Source: Liolophura sinensis (lineage: Eukaryota > Mollusca > Polyplacophora > Chitonida > Chitonidae). Taken from it: DNA of 64,000 nucleotides. How positions within the stretch are numbered: the first letter of the stretch is position 1; every line of letters begins with the position of its first letter. The DNA lies in NCBI RefSeq assembly GCF_032854445.1, contig NC_088300.1:65820984-65884983 (forward strand), given 5' to 3'. Shown here piece after piece: positions 9,970-22,719 of the stretch. The notes beneath the pieces were generated by a model. It was not told the origin of the DNA. It made no database searches and saw nothing but the letters and a program-made list of their open reading frames with translations. The position numbers and the translations under genes are program-made.

Positions 9970-12275
9970 TGGGTACCTGTCCATTTCCACATTTACTTAG
10001 CTGTCTGTCAGCCGTTGTATCCTAACACATTATTCGATATTGCCGCTGGCTGAAATTATTTTTCGGGAATGCTTATCCCATATCATGCCTTCAAGGTTCA
10101 ATTTGACAGGTGTTTAACCCTGTTATTTCATGGCAGTCAGGTTTATGGGTTGTGAAGACAGGAGTCAGGAGTTGTGAAAAAAGGAGTCAGGAGTATATTG
10201 CCATGGCAACCGCCCTATCGCCAGGCTCTGGTAGATACCTTTGCATTTTCCAAGGCTTCCTGCAAAGCTCCCGAACAGACAAAAGTTACAGTGCATATTT
10301 GAAAGGACACGTGGTTCAATGTTCTGTCGTTAGCAGGGAGAACGACGCCGTAGACAACTAAGGCAGCGATGGCCTCAAGGCTTTTTAACCACTCCTATAA
10401 ACACTAGGGGTCAGTGGGAATAGATTAACTCCAAATCGTTTTCAGAAGCGAATGACCTTTTATATGTGAGAGCTCTGAGACGTGGTCCAGTGATTATTGG
10501 AGAAGCTCATTCAAATATGAGGAAGTGACTGTCTGGCATCAGCGATGGCAGGAATTGAAGCCTCGCATTGTCTACAGTAGAAGAGACATTCGCGATAAAC
10601 TAAATTAAGCTAGGAAACGGAAGAGCTCACACCCAAAATTAGCCACAATGGAACTACAGTGCTCAGCGGAAGAATGAAAGGTTAGTCGACGTATCGACTT
10701 TCAGACCTCTTATCACAGCGCGCGTAAATGTATATATTGACGTAGATGGCTGCCGATAAGAAAACTCTCTCGCTTGAAATCCGACATGGTACGTGAGCTG
10801 TGTCCTCTGCTCTGATTTCATTTTGAGAAATGCAACTTTCGGGTTAATCTCGTTATATCTATGGACGAAATTGCCGTAGAAGTAAAAATGTATGTTTAAT
10901 AATCCAAACACTCGCCAGCTATCCAATTGCAATATGAAAAGCGATTCAAACCAACCAGTAAAGCAGTTAAGAATCGAGCTGTTTTTGGCAGCTCGGAAAT
11001 TTACCTAACAAATCAAATGACCAGATCGAAATCGCTTCTTCTTGTAACCCAATTCTATAGCCTAGGGAACAAAATCAATGGAATATCTCAACTGGACTTT
11101 TTACGGACAAAAAACAGTGGCTGGATTCAGTCTATAATATATAGGATTTTTTTCATTACTACGTATGAACTGTTACAAATGTCAGTGTGTCTCAGAGTAG
11201 AAAATCGGGACTATTGTGTAATGAGTGAGCGACGCTCTATTGTCGAGTTTATCCTAACTTGATTTACTGTCACTACGCCCTCCTGCCTCAGGGAAAAGAA
11301 TAAATGTCAGCTCAATTTTCTCTGGAAGTTGTTTAGCTACAGACTGTCGCAGGGGAAAGCTGATGCGGATTAAAAATTACCCCTAATACTCTGCATGGCG
11401 GAACTCAAAAGTTAAGCGTTAAATTTTTATGGTTTCCATTTTGTCTTGAAGATCTCTAGGGCATTTTGAGACCAGTGCACTATTTCTATGATTTTTTTTG
11501 TAATTCAGTTAAATAAAAAGGCAAACAGGGATTTAACAACACTGAGCGAGTTCACGCGTATAGCCTGTCCTTTGTAATTCTGTTATAGAGACAAACGTTG
11601 ATTTGTTTAAGCTCTGGGGTATGTTTGACAAAGCTAAGTCTAAAATTGTAATGTAAGTTACACTATTAAATATGCGTAACAAATCGGAAAAATTTTGACC
11701 GCTGAGTCCATGCCATGGCTCTACAATTTCAGTAAAGTTTGAATATCCAGCTTCAAACATTTTGTTTTTGTAAAGAAGATATTGGTGGTTTGGAGCAAAG
11801 GGTTATAACGTGTTACCTCAGCGAACGGCTTAAGTGTCTTACATTTAGAATGGGCACAGTTCTCTTGTGAGTGAATATGAACATGATTTTTGAATTCACA
11901 ATAGTGTCTCATTCCGCTTACGGGGCACTCATGCACACTCATTGTGTTGAATTAGACAGCCACGTTGGATAAACGAACAGTTGCAATGGAAGCGCAGCTG
12001 CGTGAGATTTTGGTTGACAACATATAAACTAGCATAGTAAACTATTTTGATACAGATTTAATTCATTCGCCTATAGCATTCCCTGCTTCTTTCCATCAAC
12101 GCTGAAAGCTGTTGACTGCTTCACTTTGCATGAATCCGTACTATTTTAATACTTTATATACTTAATTCCTCAGTAGATAGCGCTGAGTGTTGTTTTGAAA
12201 CCTGGTTTGTGGATTATTTACCCGGAACGTCCATTTTAGTTGAAGACTAGCACATGATGGTTTGTTCCCTGACAC
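9970..12275. other. Spacer, no gene recognised
   Basis: Several frames of 70-110 codons occur (for example 10110-10361 + and 10927-11262 +). They have no domain, no signal peptide and no splice context that I can support. Confidence 0.4.
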
Positions 12276-12279
12276 ATAG

Positions 12280-12550
12280 ATGGAACCTATCAACACGATC
12301 TGGACGTCGCTAACTCTGTCGCACAAAAGCGTAGTTCTCGCCTCAGCTAGTAGTGAGATCGCAGGCTCGAATCAAGCTCTTGCTAGTTCATTTGGGACTT
12401 TAAGTCAGGAGGTTTGTCAGGCACCCGAGAAAGGCGTAGGTTTTCTCAAGACATTTCGGGTTTTCATGACCCCACTCAACGAAATTGGGAGGTGGGGGAA
12501 GGATACTGAAATCACCCTGTTTGTCCGCCTGGCTCTCCTAAAGTACTGAA
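12280..12550 (+). mobile_element. Possible SINE-like element with B box
   Basis: The string GCAGGCTCGAATCAAGC resembles a tRNA B box and is followed by a G/C-richer body unlike its surroundings. No second copy was found in the window and the A box is weak, so this is tentative. Confidence 0.3.
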
Positions 12551-12880
12551 CCTATTTCCATGGGACTTAACATGTATTTTCCCTACAATCTAATCTTGTG
12601 CATGCACAGTGTACGCCATGAAACAATCTATATGAAGCCAAATTAAACAACATGACGCCCTCTCATTTCTTTAAAGGTTTTCTTAGTTTTATTTCTTTTA
12701 TTTTTGGGTATGTTTGGGGATAGACGAGGGGTATTTCGGATATCTGGACTCTAGCTTCCAGGAATGAGCCAATCAATGAATCAGTCAATCTGTTTACAAT
12801 ATATCAAAATTACTCAACAACACAATAATCACAACTATACCTCCACCTCTAATCTCTTCTTTGATCAACACCATTTTAAT

Positions 12881-13137
12881 TATAAACGTGTGGAGGGAGA
12901 AATTGAAAGTTATCTTGTCTTTCAAAACATGATTACTTTCTTGCATTTTTCTTGGAGCAGTTTTCTTACAATTTCAAAAAGACTTTTCAAAGAAAGTACA
13001 CTATAAATTACTGTTTTAATCTTACATTATTCTATTTTTTTCAGTGATAGCATAATAGATTATGCTATTGCTACAAAATATCACGTTATACATAAAATTA
13101 TAGTTTAAATATAAACGGGTGGAGGGAGAAATTGAAA
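12881..13137 (+). repeat. Dispersed repeat F, copy 2, with 28-bp flanking direct repeats
   Basis: The core (12906-13108) matches 9463-9645. It is bracketed by the same 28-bp sequence at 12881-12908 and 13110-13137, identical except one T/G difference; copy 1 lacks this flank. This is the arrangement expected of a target-site duplication made on insertion, though 28 bp is long for one. The alternative is a short tandem duplication that captured the flank. Confidence 0.75.
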
Positions 13138-13139
13138 TT

Positions 13140-15690
13140 TACAAATTGTTTCTTTACAAATAGAATAAACAACAGCCTTATTTTTGTGGTACGTGAACAT
13201 TTCGAGCAGTTCATTTCGTTTCGCCAATTTATCAAACCATGTATCTCTCTAAAGATTGTCAATGCGCTTACAAGTACTTCCGGAAAGCTTGGAAAAGGTA
13301 TTTTTTTTTTTTTTTGCTTTTTCTCTTTCGAATCCAAGCTTTGTTCAAGTTCATACGTTAATGAGACTGTATTCCATATTCTTGTGATAAAACTCGTCTT
13401 TGAGAATACATTGTTTTTTTCCGGAGTATGAATTGACTATGACTTTTGCAACTTTGAATGGTAAAGGGTAAAACTGATGTTTTGTGAAACGAGCTCTAAT
13501 TGAAACCGTGACTTTTTCAAGTTACATTTACAATGTCACGAATAATGAGGATAACAAAGACGCTGTTACTAAACCGTAATCTATCTTTCGACTTTTCGCC
13601 CAAGGCGCGCTCGTTTTTTACGCACTTTGGTTTGACAAATCTTACGCTCCTGTGCGCACAGAGTTAAATGTCGAATTTAATCTAGAAATGGCTCTCTCTT
13701 GCATGGCTTTTGCCAATCATACTCTTTGTACAAAGTCATGAGGAGAGAAGAAAGACATAACCCAAGTTATTGAAATAATGCAAGAGCAAAGCTTCTTAAC
13801 CAGATAGCTGCAAGTGGGTTCAGCCATTTGTGAAAATTTCATGCTGAAGAGTTTTGTTTTTCTGACAGCTTTATGAAAAGCCAAGTGCACGACCTGCAGC
13901 TACGTAATTGATCTCATTTATAATTTTGTGTGGATATCTTCGACTAAACTTTCTGTTCGAACAGAATATGGTGATTGGAACATATCGCTAATGCATTCTA
14001 ATGGCAAGTCAACACAATAATATCAAATGCATTACCATCATATTTGAAAACTTCAAATCATCAATTGAGATTGTAATCAACAGATCCATTTGTCTGTGTA
14101 TACCGATGTTAACAGGCATAGGTAAGTTTGTGATGACGACGACCTTTGTCGTGCTGCCTCGTACTCTAAACAACTCAAATCATCAAGCACCAAGCCCCTT
14201 CGGCCACACTGGCTTTAGCCACTGTTATATCTTGTTATGATATATTTTTATGGTTGCTAAGGCTGTATTGTCACATATTTGGATCATTTCAGTTAATACG
14301 TAAGGATAATGCTGTAAGAAAGTGTGTGTTTACGGATGCAAGATATTGTATACCTCTGTTCTGTGTGCGCGAGTAGCTTAGCAGATACTGAAAACGGCGG
14401 CAAAGTCTGTTAGGTCGCAAATTGATCGCTTGTTTCTCGGGTTAACACAGGACGGGAAGTGACTACATCTTAAAAAACATCCGGCGCATTTACCCGGTTC
14501 GATGATAGAATGGTTTCCGGTTGGTTCATACGTCGAAAATAATACACAGATGATATATGCTCTTGAGATTGCGATACACGTTTTTTCTAAATGGAATAAA
14601 ACAGGCCATCTCTACTGACTATGACTGGTTAAACCTCTTTAACGACATCTACCGAAAGTGATTCGGATGTATAAAACAATTTTGAACCGAGCCAGGGCTC
14701 TTCTATAGCCCTTGTGTGGTATGACGCCTCGGCCACAGAATAGTTTCTTTGTTTGACAATGCTTACATGAGGGACGTTTTAAGTGGCAAACAACCCCACA
14801 TTGTTTCCTCTTGCTGGGATCGAACACTCATCCTTGTGGCGGAAACGTTTTAAGGTTTAGAGTGAATTTCCTATTGGTTTATGGATTCAGGCTAATATAT
14901 TGCTGTGAAATTCCGTACAGGTCATGTATGTGAAAAACGCAGTTTTTCCAAATGTAGTACTTCGCCTTTTGTTTCATCTCAAATGTGAATTCCTTGTCAG
15001 TTTTATACGATATGATGATCTGTCAATAACGAGAGGCTCCTGCGAGCGACTTCCCAAGAACATAACAAACCACTCATCAGCCTTTCATCATCAGGCTGTG
15101 GCCACAATAATAAAACTGAATTTCACGCCCAAACAAAACATGTGAACGAGCCACCCGTGCTTACTCTTTGAATTGAGCATTAAACAACAAATACAAACGG
15201 TTTCTCAGGGGAGCATACGTAAGAAATGATTGACTTCTTTTATCCATATACAAAATACGTTATCGATGATTTCGGGCATTAGACATCCATTAAAACATGT
15301 GCTATTCGCTTATAAATGACGATTTTGTTTGATACTCTTAGTCTAACGATGACATGAGTTCTCGAATTGGAGCTACATGTTTACACTTGGATCATACATA
15401 TATATACACACGAATCAGTGATGAGTAACAATTATTTCAGTGGCAGATACAGACGATATAATAAGGATCGTGTGGATATCAGTACCCTGTAAATGACACA
15501 TTTCATGATGGCATAAAGTTATTCATTGATTTAAGATTGTCCTGTAAAGTGTTGTCTTAGTGTGACTATATTTACCATCATTTTGGAGAGAAGTGAGGAG
15601 AACAGATGGAGAAGTGAAACGCAGATACAAAACAAGTAAAACGGAAAAAAAAACTTTCAATTGGTCTGATCCAGTATTTTTGTTTTGTTT
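13140..15690. other. Spacer, no gene recognised
   Basis: Contains a T run near 13301-13315. On the minus strand at about 14750-14860 there is a B-box-like GTGTTCGATCCCAGC, possibly a worn SINE head. The remaining short frames have no domain features. Confidence 0.4.
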
Positions 15691-15692
15691 TG

Positions 15693-15796
15693 CTTATTTA
15701 TTTATTAATTTGTTTATTTCATTGTTTAACACCATGCTCAATAATTTGTCACTTATACGATGGGGGGTGGTTTATAGTTGGAGGAAGCCAGAGCGC
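15693..15796 (-). mobile_element. SINE family A, degraded 3' fragment
   Basis: The TTATTTATTT-rich tail is followed by degraded versions of the GTTTAACACC, ACTTATACGATGG and GTTGGAGGAAGCC blocks. The order and strand match other family A copies, but divergence is high, suggesting an older insertion. Confidence 0.65.
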
Positions 15797-15799
15797 TAA

Positions 15800-17150
15800 T
15801 CTTTTGTCACTCTTCCACACAAGACGTACAGATATCCACACCATATTTGTGGACTAAAAGTAGTGTTGAAACAAAGTTAGACTGTACAGCCGGTCACATG
15901 AACGTTGTTCAACCACTTTTTGTCAACAATGATCCACGAGTAGTGAGAGCAGGGGAAATGTATATGAAAGTGTCTTGTCGATTGAAGGCAAGCATTTTAA
16001 CCACTTGATCACGGCCTACTCACTCGACTGCTTACGGGGTAGACTTTTCGCTTATCAGTGCAATATTTAACCCTCTGTAACCGATGCAGATCAAAACCAA
16101 CTGGTCTGATAAACAATTACAGCAATTAAATCACAATTTAAATTAATAATAGTGTCTCATCTTTTCCCCATGTCTGCATGGCATAAACGATGTATTCTTG
16201 GTAACGGTGGGAGACACCGCCCGTCCTCAGTATTTAGGCATGAAATGGTTGTCGACGGAAGACGCTTCTGGAAATGAAAAGATTTTTTTTTTTTTTAGAA
16301 TTTCCATAAATCCCAATTTTGGACGCCCGAAGCCTGATTTAAATCAGTATTTGGGAATGTTAGCGATGATATTGTAAAGATGTTACCAGGCGGCAATGTC
16401 ATAAGTGGGATTCTACCTCGATTTCGCATGCATCATTGTCATGTTTTTGCTAAGCTGGACCGGTTGTTTGACAAGTTTTATGGCAGTGTATATGTAGCTA
16501 TAAGGACACTACTCACCTGTTTTAATCAACGGGATCGGCATTTGATGGGAAACCTGGTTACCATTACGCTGAAATGTTACCGTTATGTGTGTATTGGCAT
16601 GAGAACTTTTCTCGAAAGTGTAACTACAATAGTAACACATGAGAAAAATGGCTTGGACTGTATCCAGTTAACTAGGTTAACTAATACGGCCCAACCTAGT
16701 TAGGACTTATGATGTACAAAAAAAAAAAACAAGACTGACAGACTGTAGGTTCCTCAAAATACCACGTTTATTGTTCAGGATGAGCAGAAATTCACTCGTT
16801 CACGTAATTAATGACAAAACCAAACCAGGTGTGGGAGCTTCAGAGTGCGGTAACAACTTCCTATCCCCATAACCCACCGCCGCCACTAAGCAACTTGAAG
16901 AATCTGACCAAGTGTAGTTCCATGCCATTTATGCATTGTGTGAGAGGGTTGGGGTACACGGACCGCAGGGTTATACAGGGTAGGTATCCTAATATGTTCA
17001 GAGGTAAAAGCACGTAAGTGATCTTGCTAGTGGCGGGGCTGATCTTGCTCGTTTCGGAGCTGATCATGCGTGGAATTTGTGCTCTACATACGGATAAGAA
17101 ATTTGACAGCGCTGTGTCAGCGGGGATGGATCATGGCTGCTTTTGGATAT
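15800..17150. other. Spacer, no gene recognised
   Basis: Homopolymer runs (T near 16285-16297, A near 16720-16730) and short frames with no recognisable domains. Confidence 0.4.
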
Positions 17151-17156
17151 GGTTTA

Positions 17157-17412
17157 CCTCCGGGACCGAGGGGGTTAGCACGCCAGCGCGGCGCAATGAC
17201 CCAAGAGTCTCCCAAGAATGCGCTCGCTGTGAGCTAAAGTCCAGCTCATGCTGGCGCCTCTCCGTCCTATGTGGGAAGGTGTTGGCAACAACCTGCGAAT
17301 GGTCGTTGATTTCCCACGGGTTCTACCCAGTTCCTCACACTATGACCGCCGTCGTATAAGTGAAATATTCTTTACTACGGTGTAAAAAACAACCAGTCCA
17401 AATAAATAAATG
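17157..17412 (+). mobile_element. SINE family A, nearly full length
   Basis: The head resembles an A box (GGACCGAGGGGGTTAGCACG). The B box is worn (GTGAGCTAAAGTCC). The body and tail (GCCGTCGTATAAGTGAAATA, then AAATAAATAAATG) follow in standard order. Small substitutions throughout suggest it is inactive. Confidence 0.85.
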
Positions 17413-17479
17413 TAGGTATTTCAGGGAGATCCATTTAAAAAGAATAGGGTTTTTATGTGGAACTATTTAAATTGAAATT

Positions 17480-17690
17480 CTTTTACTCAATGCAATGTGG
17501 CCTTCTAATACAATTACAGTCTGTTTGATGCGTTGTGGCTAAAATCCTTTCATTCAGAAACATACAAGTGATATCGTATGGACTTAAGCTAAATGAGCTG
17601 TTTGGGATCATGTGTTTACATTTGAGAGCCGTGACCAGTTTTAGTTTCACTTGGCATGCAATTTGAGGCTGTACAGTTAGACGGTTCACG
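17480..17690. other. Spacer between two SINE copies
   Basis: No gene or repeat recognised. Confidence 0.4.
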
Positions 17691-17694
17691 TCTA

Positions 17695-17870
17695 ATCTGC
17701 CTGCCAGCGCTGTATAATGACCCAATGCGGTCGCTGTGAGTTCAAGTCCAACTCATGCTGGCTCCTCAAAGGTCTGCAAGAAACCTAGGGTGGGCTGGCC
17801 GCCGTCGTATAATTGAAATATCTTTGAGTACGGCGTAAAACATCAATCAAATACATAAATAAATAAATAA
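17695..17870 (+). mobile_element. SINE family A with internal deletion
   Basis: The B box GAGTTCAAGTCC is intact and the tail GTACGGCGTAAAACATCAAT followed by ATAAATAAATAAATAA is present. The middle, from the CTGGC/CTCC block to the GGCTGGCCGCC block, is shortened compared with the copy at 40943-41189. Confidence 0.85.
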
Positions 17871-18406
17871 TCTTCTCTAAAATACCGATGATCACATTTT
17901 ATAGAGCGTCCGCCCTCTCCACTTGGGCACCCGAAATCAATACGGATATTTCCTAATACTTTAAAACTAGTCAATTTGGCATTTCTTAAGCATGTAACGA
18001 ATATATTTCGCAAAGAACCATCAATTCTGTGCAGAATACCGATATACAGGTGAATCGCCATTGTATTCACAACCCAACAGATACCCTAACCCATATGCAG
18101 GATTCGAGAATATATCTGTACCCCCAGGTGACCGTTGCGGGATAAAGGTTTAAGATCTTGATCCGAAAGGGTCCTTGCATGCGACATGGCTCCAATACCT
18201 TTTGAAACAAGTGTCATATGCAGTGTTGTGCTTATCGGGAGTTGTCTATTCAGTTTCACTGAACACTAACTGCGGTGTATACAAAACAGTCGGCCCAGGT
18301 TCGTCCTTAAGTAGATATGGTGACAGCTGAATTTCCTAATGGCATATTTAGTGTTACGTGGTGATCAAAATCTTAATATATTAATATCCAGCATATCCTG
18401 GAGTAA

Positions 18407-18510
18407 GTCGTACTCAAGAATATTTCACTTATTCGACCGGCGGCCAGCGTTATGGTGGAAGAAAATCAGGCGGAGCTCGGGGGAAATCCACGACTATCCG
18501 CAGGCTCCTG
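18407..18510 (-). mobile_element. SINE family A, 3' fragment lacking tail A/T tract
   Basis: Starts at GTCGTACTCAAGAATATTTC and continues through the GGCGGCCAGCGTTATGGTGG, GGCGGAGCTCGGGGG and CCACGACTATCCGCAGG blocks. The terminal ATTTATTT tract and the head are missing. Confidence 0.8.
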
Positions 18511-18519
18511 CTGTGACTC

Positions 18520-21500
18520 TACTATTGTTCCGACATAACTTAATATGAATAAATGATAATGGCTTAATGCAACCACTGGCAGTTCTGCAGCCTACTGTAT
18601 CGCAGCTACAACATAATATGAAACCTATGTCATTCACGCTATAATGTGCTCTAGCGTCTGTCTTGAAGGAATGTTTCAATATTTTATTCAGTAAGCTTTA
18701 ACATTCTAGATTATTTTATGTTGTCTTCAAATGTAAGACACCCAAATATAGCTTAACGTCACTAGAAAATCAAAACTGTATTCGGATGCTCAATGCTTGT
18801 TTGTTAGGGGGTGCCTTTTACGACACTTTCCCGTCAAACGCTTTGTTATCCGGCGTAATGACAAATTTGTCTCTGTGTAAGAATGTGGCACTAACGAAAC
18901 CATATTTAGGGCGCATGCTTCCCGCAGATGCCTCACACCAGAAAACACTATGAATTTACAGCACCGCTGATGACGATTTACCAAAGCTGTTTCTATACAG
19001 TTACTAGACTTCTTCGTAAATTTTTTGAGACGATAGCATTCTGTTTGTAAGGCTTGAGTATTAGTAAAACGCCGACATTTAAGTTTTTACTTTCACACAA
19101 GCTGGAAAACAAAACACCTTTAAATAATAGATAAGTCTCTCTCCATAAATGCAAGTTATGTTTTTTTTTCAATCTGCGCATACAGCTGGTGAGTAGTTTT
19201 AGAGGTCAGGCCTACGTCTCCCTACGTCTTTTGTCGAACGAATGGCGAAAGTCGCATTAATTACATCCAGTAAAAGAAGCCCTTTCAAAGCAAAGCAATA
19301 AAATAATATTAGCATTCTGTCAGTTATATTTTTATGAGGTAATATTCTCCATACCGCGTACCATTATACCACTTTCGTTTCGGCCTGTCCTCCGTATGGT
19401 CTCTTTGCAACAATAATGCTGTAAAATTATCGTGTTTCCTCACTAAATGGTCACCCCGAAGACACTTGACACATTACAACAGTAATACAGTATACTCATA
19501 CTAGTCCGAATAAATTACCTGTAAATACTGAACGCCAACGCAAAAGCCAAAGGTACTGCTATTGGTCTAATACATTCGCAGCAAACAGACGGGATTTTCA
19601 TCCAAACTGAACAACAAGAGGCATCACTGTGTTTAAAAAGGTGTAGAATTTATTTATAGATACATGAACAACTTTTATTATACACCATGTACGTTGCTTC
19701 GTAACGGCACCACCGTCATGTGCCATGTGGTTCACGCGACCCTGGTTTGGACAGCAGCCATATTATGTATCTTTATTGGCGCCTATGAAATTGGCTTAAA
19801 TCATGTACTGTTTGGAAATATGGCGGTAAACAATGATGACATATACAAAAACATCATTTCTTCTCACAATGATGGGATCATTTTCCCCGCAAGCAGTACG
19901 ATGATCCTTTCAACTTACATCGTTCACAAAACAACGCGAGTTTTACAAACTTAAAAACATCACAATACTAGCTCATGTACATAGATACCCACGAATAAGA
20001 ATCTACGAAGAAAGCACTAATGAATAACAGTGCTTATGTATTTATTTGATATGAATTTAACTTTTACGCACATATTCTCATCCACAGAACGAGATCGAAA
20101 TGTACGCCATATTGGTGGAAAGGGAAGTGACCTTCATATAACTTCGTGTAAGACAGAATGACAGGCCGAAAGAGTGCAGTCTTATTGCCAGCAAGGGTCC
20201 CAAGAACAATGGAGGCAGAGGAGTGGGACCAATGCCTGGTATGTCATTGAAATATCTACATCTTTAGTCAATCACTCAATCCCCATGCAATGACTTAAAC
20301 AGACAAAATACGTGGAATCTATTCCCATCCAGATTCAGGACTATTTCGTGTGATACTTGTTCGTTAGGAATCGATAGCAACATTGCGGTGAGCCAATATT
20401 AAAAACAAACCATCTGTATTCATGCCTATTCCGTTTTCTTACTTGTTCGTGAGGAATTTGACACCTACTCTACGCTGAACCAACATTAAATACTGTACAA
20501 CACTTTCAGATTGAAACTAATCAGCATCATATTGGATACAGATAGCCATTAAACGTTGAAATGTGTTGTAAGTCCATGAATGAGATTAATTGCACTTCGG
20601 TTTTAATTTCATTAAACTGACGGTGAAGTTTGAAGCAAAGTGTATCAGACAAACACTATAAGCTAATTGACAGCAGAACGTAATTGCGCAAACATTAAGT
20701 CAAACTTTTCTTTGTTTCTTCAAGTTTAAAGGCATGGGGCCACATGATTGGAAGCACAGAAACGGCTGAAGTTTTACCGCAGTCCCAGAGAGTAATATGG
20801 TAAGAGGTTGACAGTAAGTGTTTTTAATTTGTTGACAGGCACGTGTCTTTAATTTGGGATACCGTTATAGGTACTTAGTCAAAATCAACTTTCCACATTT
20901 TAGTGGAACCCAATGACAACTATTACAAAATACCGATTCTGTGTTGAATTTGTTCATTCTACTGGTCATAGTGGGAAATTCGAAAACTATTTCATTGACC
21001 GTATTTATTTACACTTTTTATCTTGGTTTATTATTTCACCTGTGTCATTTCCATGCATATTTTTGTAGTCCCGAATGTAACTCCCGGATGACATAATATT
21101 CTGATGCCAAAGTCTAACATGGTTATTACTATTACTATGTGGTAAATAAAGTTTGACGGTTTTTTCCCATCCACATTACATCTAGAACTAATGAAGCCAT
21201 AGACTCATGTGGTAAAAGTTTTCTAATAATATTGTGGCTTGGTGGTGATAAAATGATTCTGTATTAATGGAATATCCGTTTCGGAATTCCATAGTGTTTT
21301 CAATATATTACGTTAATGGCATAACTGTTTAACCCTTAATTGCCTTTGTACTCTTGTGTGATAACTTTTTGTAAAAATACTTTGTTTTAGTTATCAGGCC
21401 CAGACTAGATTGATCGTTGTTGTCTTGTAACAGTACTGCGTTACCAGTTCGCTCACAAAATTGCAACAGCTAAGTCAGGAATGAACAATTAACCACGCAG

Positions 21501-21690
21501 ATTTGGCGCAAATTATTTTAAGTTGGAAAGGTCCACCTTTCCATCATTATGTTTCGTGATATTTCATGGGGTACTTAAGTTGAGACTTCACCATCAGTTA
21601 AACTCACCCTTCTTGATGGCCAGAGGTTAATACTATGTGAAGCAGAATAGGCGACCGACTGAAGCACTCCATATGACATTATCAACGGAC
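18520..21690. other. Spacer downstream of the GPCR gene
   Basis: No supported coding region. Several TTTATT strings (for example near 21004 and 21027) would read as AATAAA on the minus strand and could serve as distant polyadenylation signals for the GPCR gene. They are too common in AT-rich DNA to assign. Confidence 0.4.
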
Positions 21691-21694
21691 ATGT

Positions 21695-22714
21695 TTACAC
21701 ATGCGTCCCATGTAGGGGGGACTTTTGAATGTCGGTAAAGTCGCTCTTAGAGCTGCTTATTGTCGATTGGCACCACCGACACGAGAATAATGACCAAATT
21801 TCAACACGAAAACTTTCAAGTGCGTAACAAAATAGAACTGGGTTCAAGATGACGCCCATCATGGGGATGATGGATCCTAACACGAAATTGATGACGTCAT
21901 CGCGGAGTTCTTTCCCACCCATTGTCAGGCAAATGACGTAGACTGAAAATGGACCGTAGCAGAGAGTGAACTGAGCGGAAATAAGCAAGGAAGCTTTGGC
22001 GGCACGATGTCTCTGTTCCATGAACTTGTTGGGGGCTTTGGTGTCCAGGCCCGGGCGAGACTGACACACTAAGTCCCTGACAATCTTCCCGTACATCACA
22101 CTCATGACAAACACAGGAATGGCGAATACCACCACGAAAATACCCATTGAAATTAGTTTCCACCAAAACGTGTCAAGGTGACGTACCTCGGCGCACGTCA
22201 GTTCGTGACGATTCAGTGACGTCACAAACACCTGTTCCACGCCGGAAATGTACAGCGGTAAGGGAAGATTGATGCATATTGACAGCAGCCAGCTGCCGAG
22301 AAGGAACACATGTAGTTTACGTTCGGTTATCATGTGTTTTGCCTGTAATGGCCGACAGACTACACACCATCGTTCCAAACTGATGGCAGTCAAGGTAATA
22401 AAAATCTCCACATAAAATATATTTTGAAGGAAAATCATGGTGCGGCAGTATACATTGTGAATAGGTTCCCGACTGAGATTGGTGGGGTCCATGAACATCG
22501 TGCCTGTGGTATTGATGAAACCGGTCAAAGACAACAACAAACCGCTCGTTATCAAGTTGATCAAAATCCGCAAGGAAATGTTGTCTCGATCCCGTAGATA
22601 CACCCGAGAAATGATCAATAGCGCGAAGAGATTACAACAAAAACTGCAGAGCGTTATGACTAGGTAGATGTATGTTGGAAGTCCGTGAATGTTGTATGAA
22701 ATGGTATCCGACAT
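21695..22714 (-). CDS. Intronless rhodopsin-class (class A) G-protein-coupled receptor, orphan
   Basis: Complete 339-residue frame with stop. The ATG (22714-22712) has A at -3 and follows in-frame TAA codons about 15-20 codons upstream, so the start is well placed. Seven hydrophobic segments lie near residues 13-36, 48-67, 90-112, 134-156, 184-208, 238-264 and 273-298. Class landmarks: N28 in TM1; C90 and C174 as the conserved disulphide; E114-R115-W116 in place of DRY; W142 in TM4; P200 and Y208 in TM5; F249 and CYGP (252-255) in place of CWxP; NPVLF (291-295) in place of NPxxY. The usual TM2 aspartate is absent (NLITSGLL). N68 and N79 in the first extracellular loop are N-glycosylation sequons, and C312/C315 could be palmitoylated. 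It is expected to sit in the plasma membrane and signal through G proteins. The ligand cannot be assigned; single-exon receptors of this kind often belong to expanded invertebrate families. Confidence 0.9.
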   Translation of the reverse strand: MSDTISYNIHGLPTYIYLVITLCSFCCNLFALLIISRVYLRDRDNISLRILINLITSGLLLSLTGFINTTGTMFMDPTNLSREPIHNVYCRTMIFLQNIFYVEIFITLTAISLERWCVVCRPLQAKHMITERKLHVFLLGSWLLSICINLPLPLYISGVEQVFVTSLNRHELTCAEVRHLDTFWWKLISMGIFVVVFAIPVFVMSVMYGKIVRDLVCQSRPGLDTKAPNKFMEQRHRAAKASLLISAQFTLCYGPFSVYVICLTMGGKELRDDVINFVLGSIIPMMGVILNPVLFCYALESFRVEIWSLFSCRWCQSTISSSKSDFTDIQKSPLHGTHV

Positions 22715-22719
22715 TTTTG

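Noticed and set aside
21897-22166. Second minus-strand frame inside the receptor gene
   Set aside because: Shadow of the GPCR reading frame.
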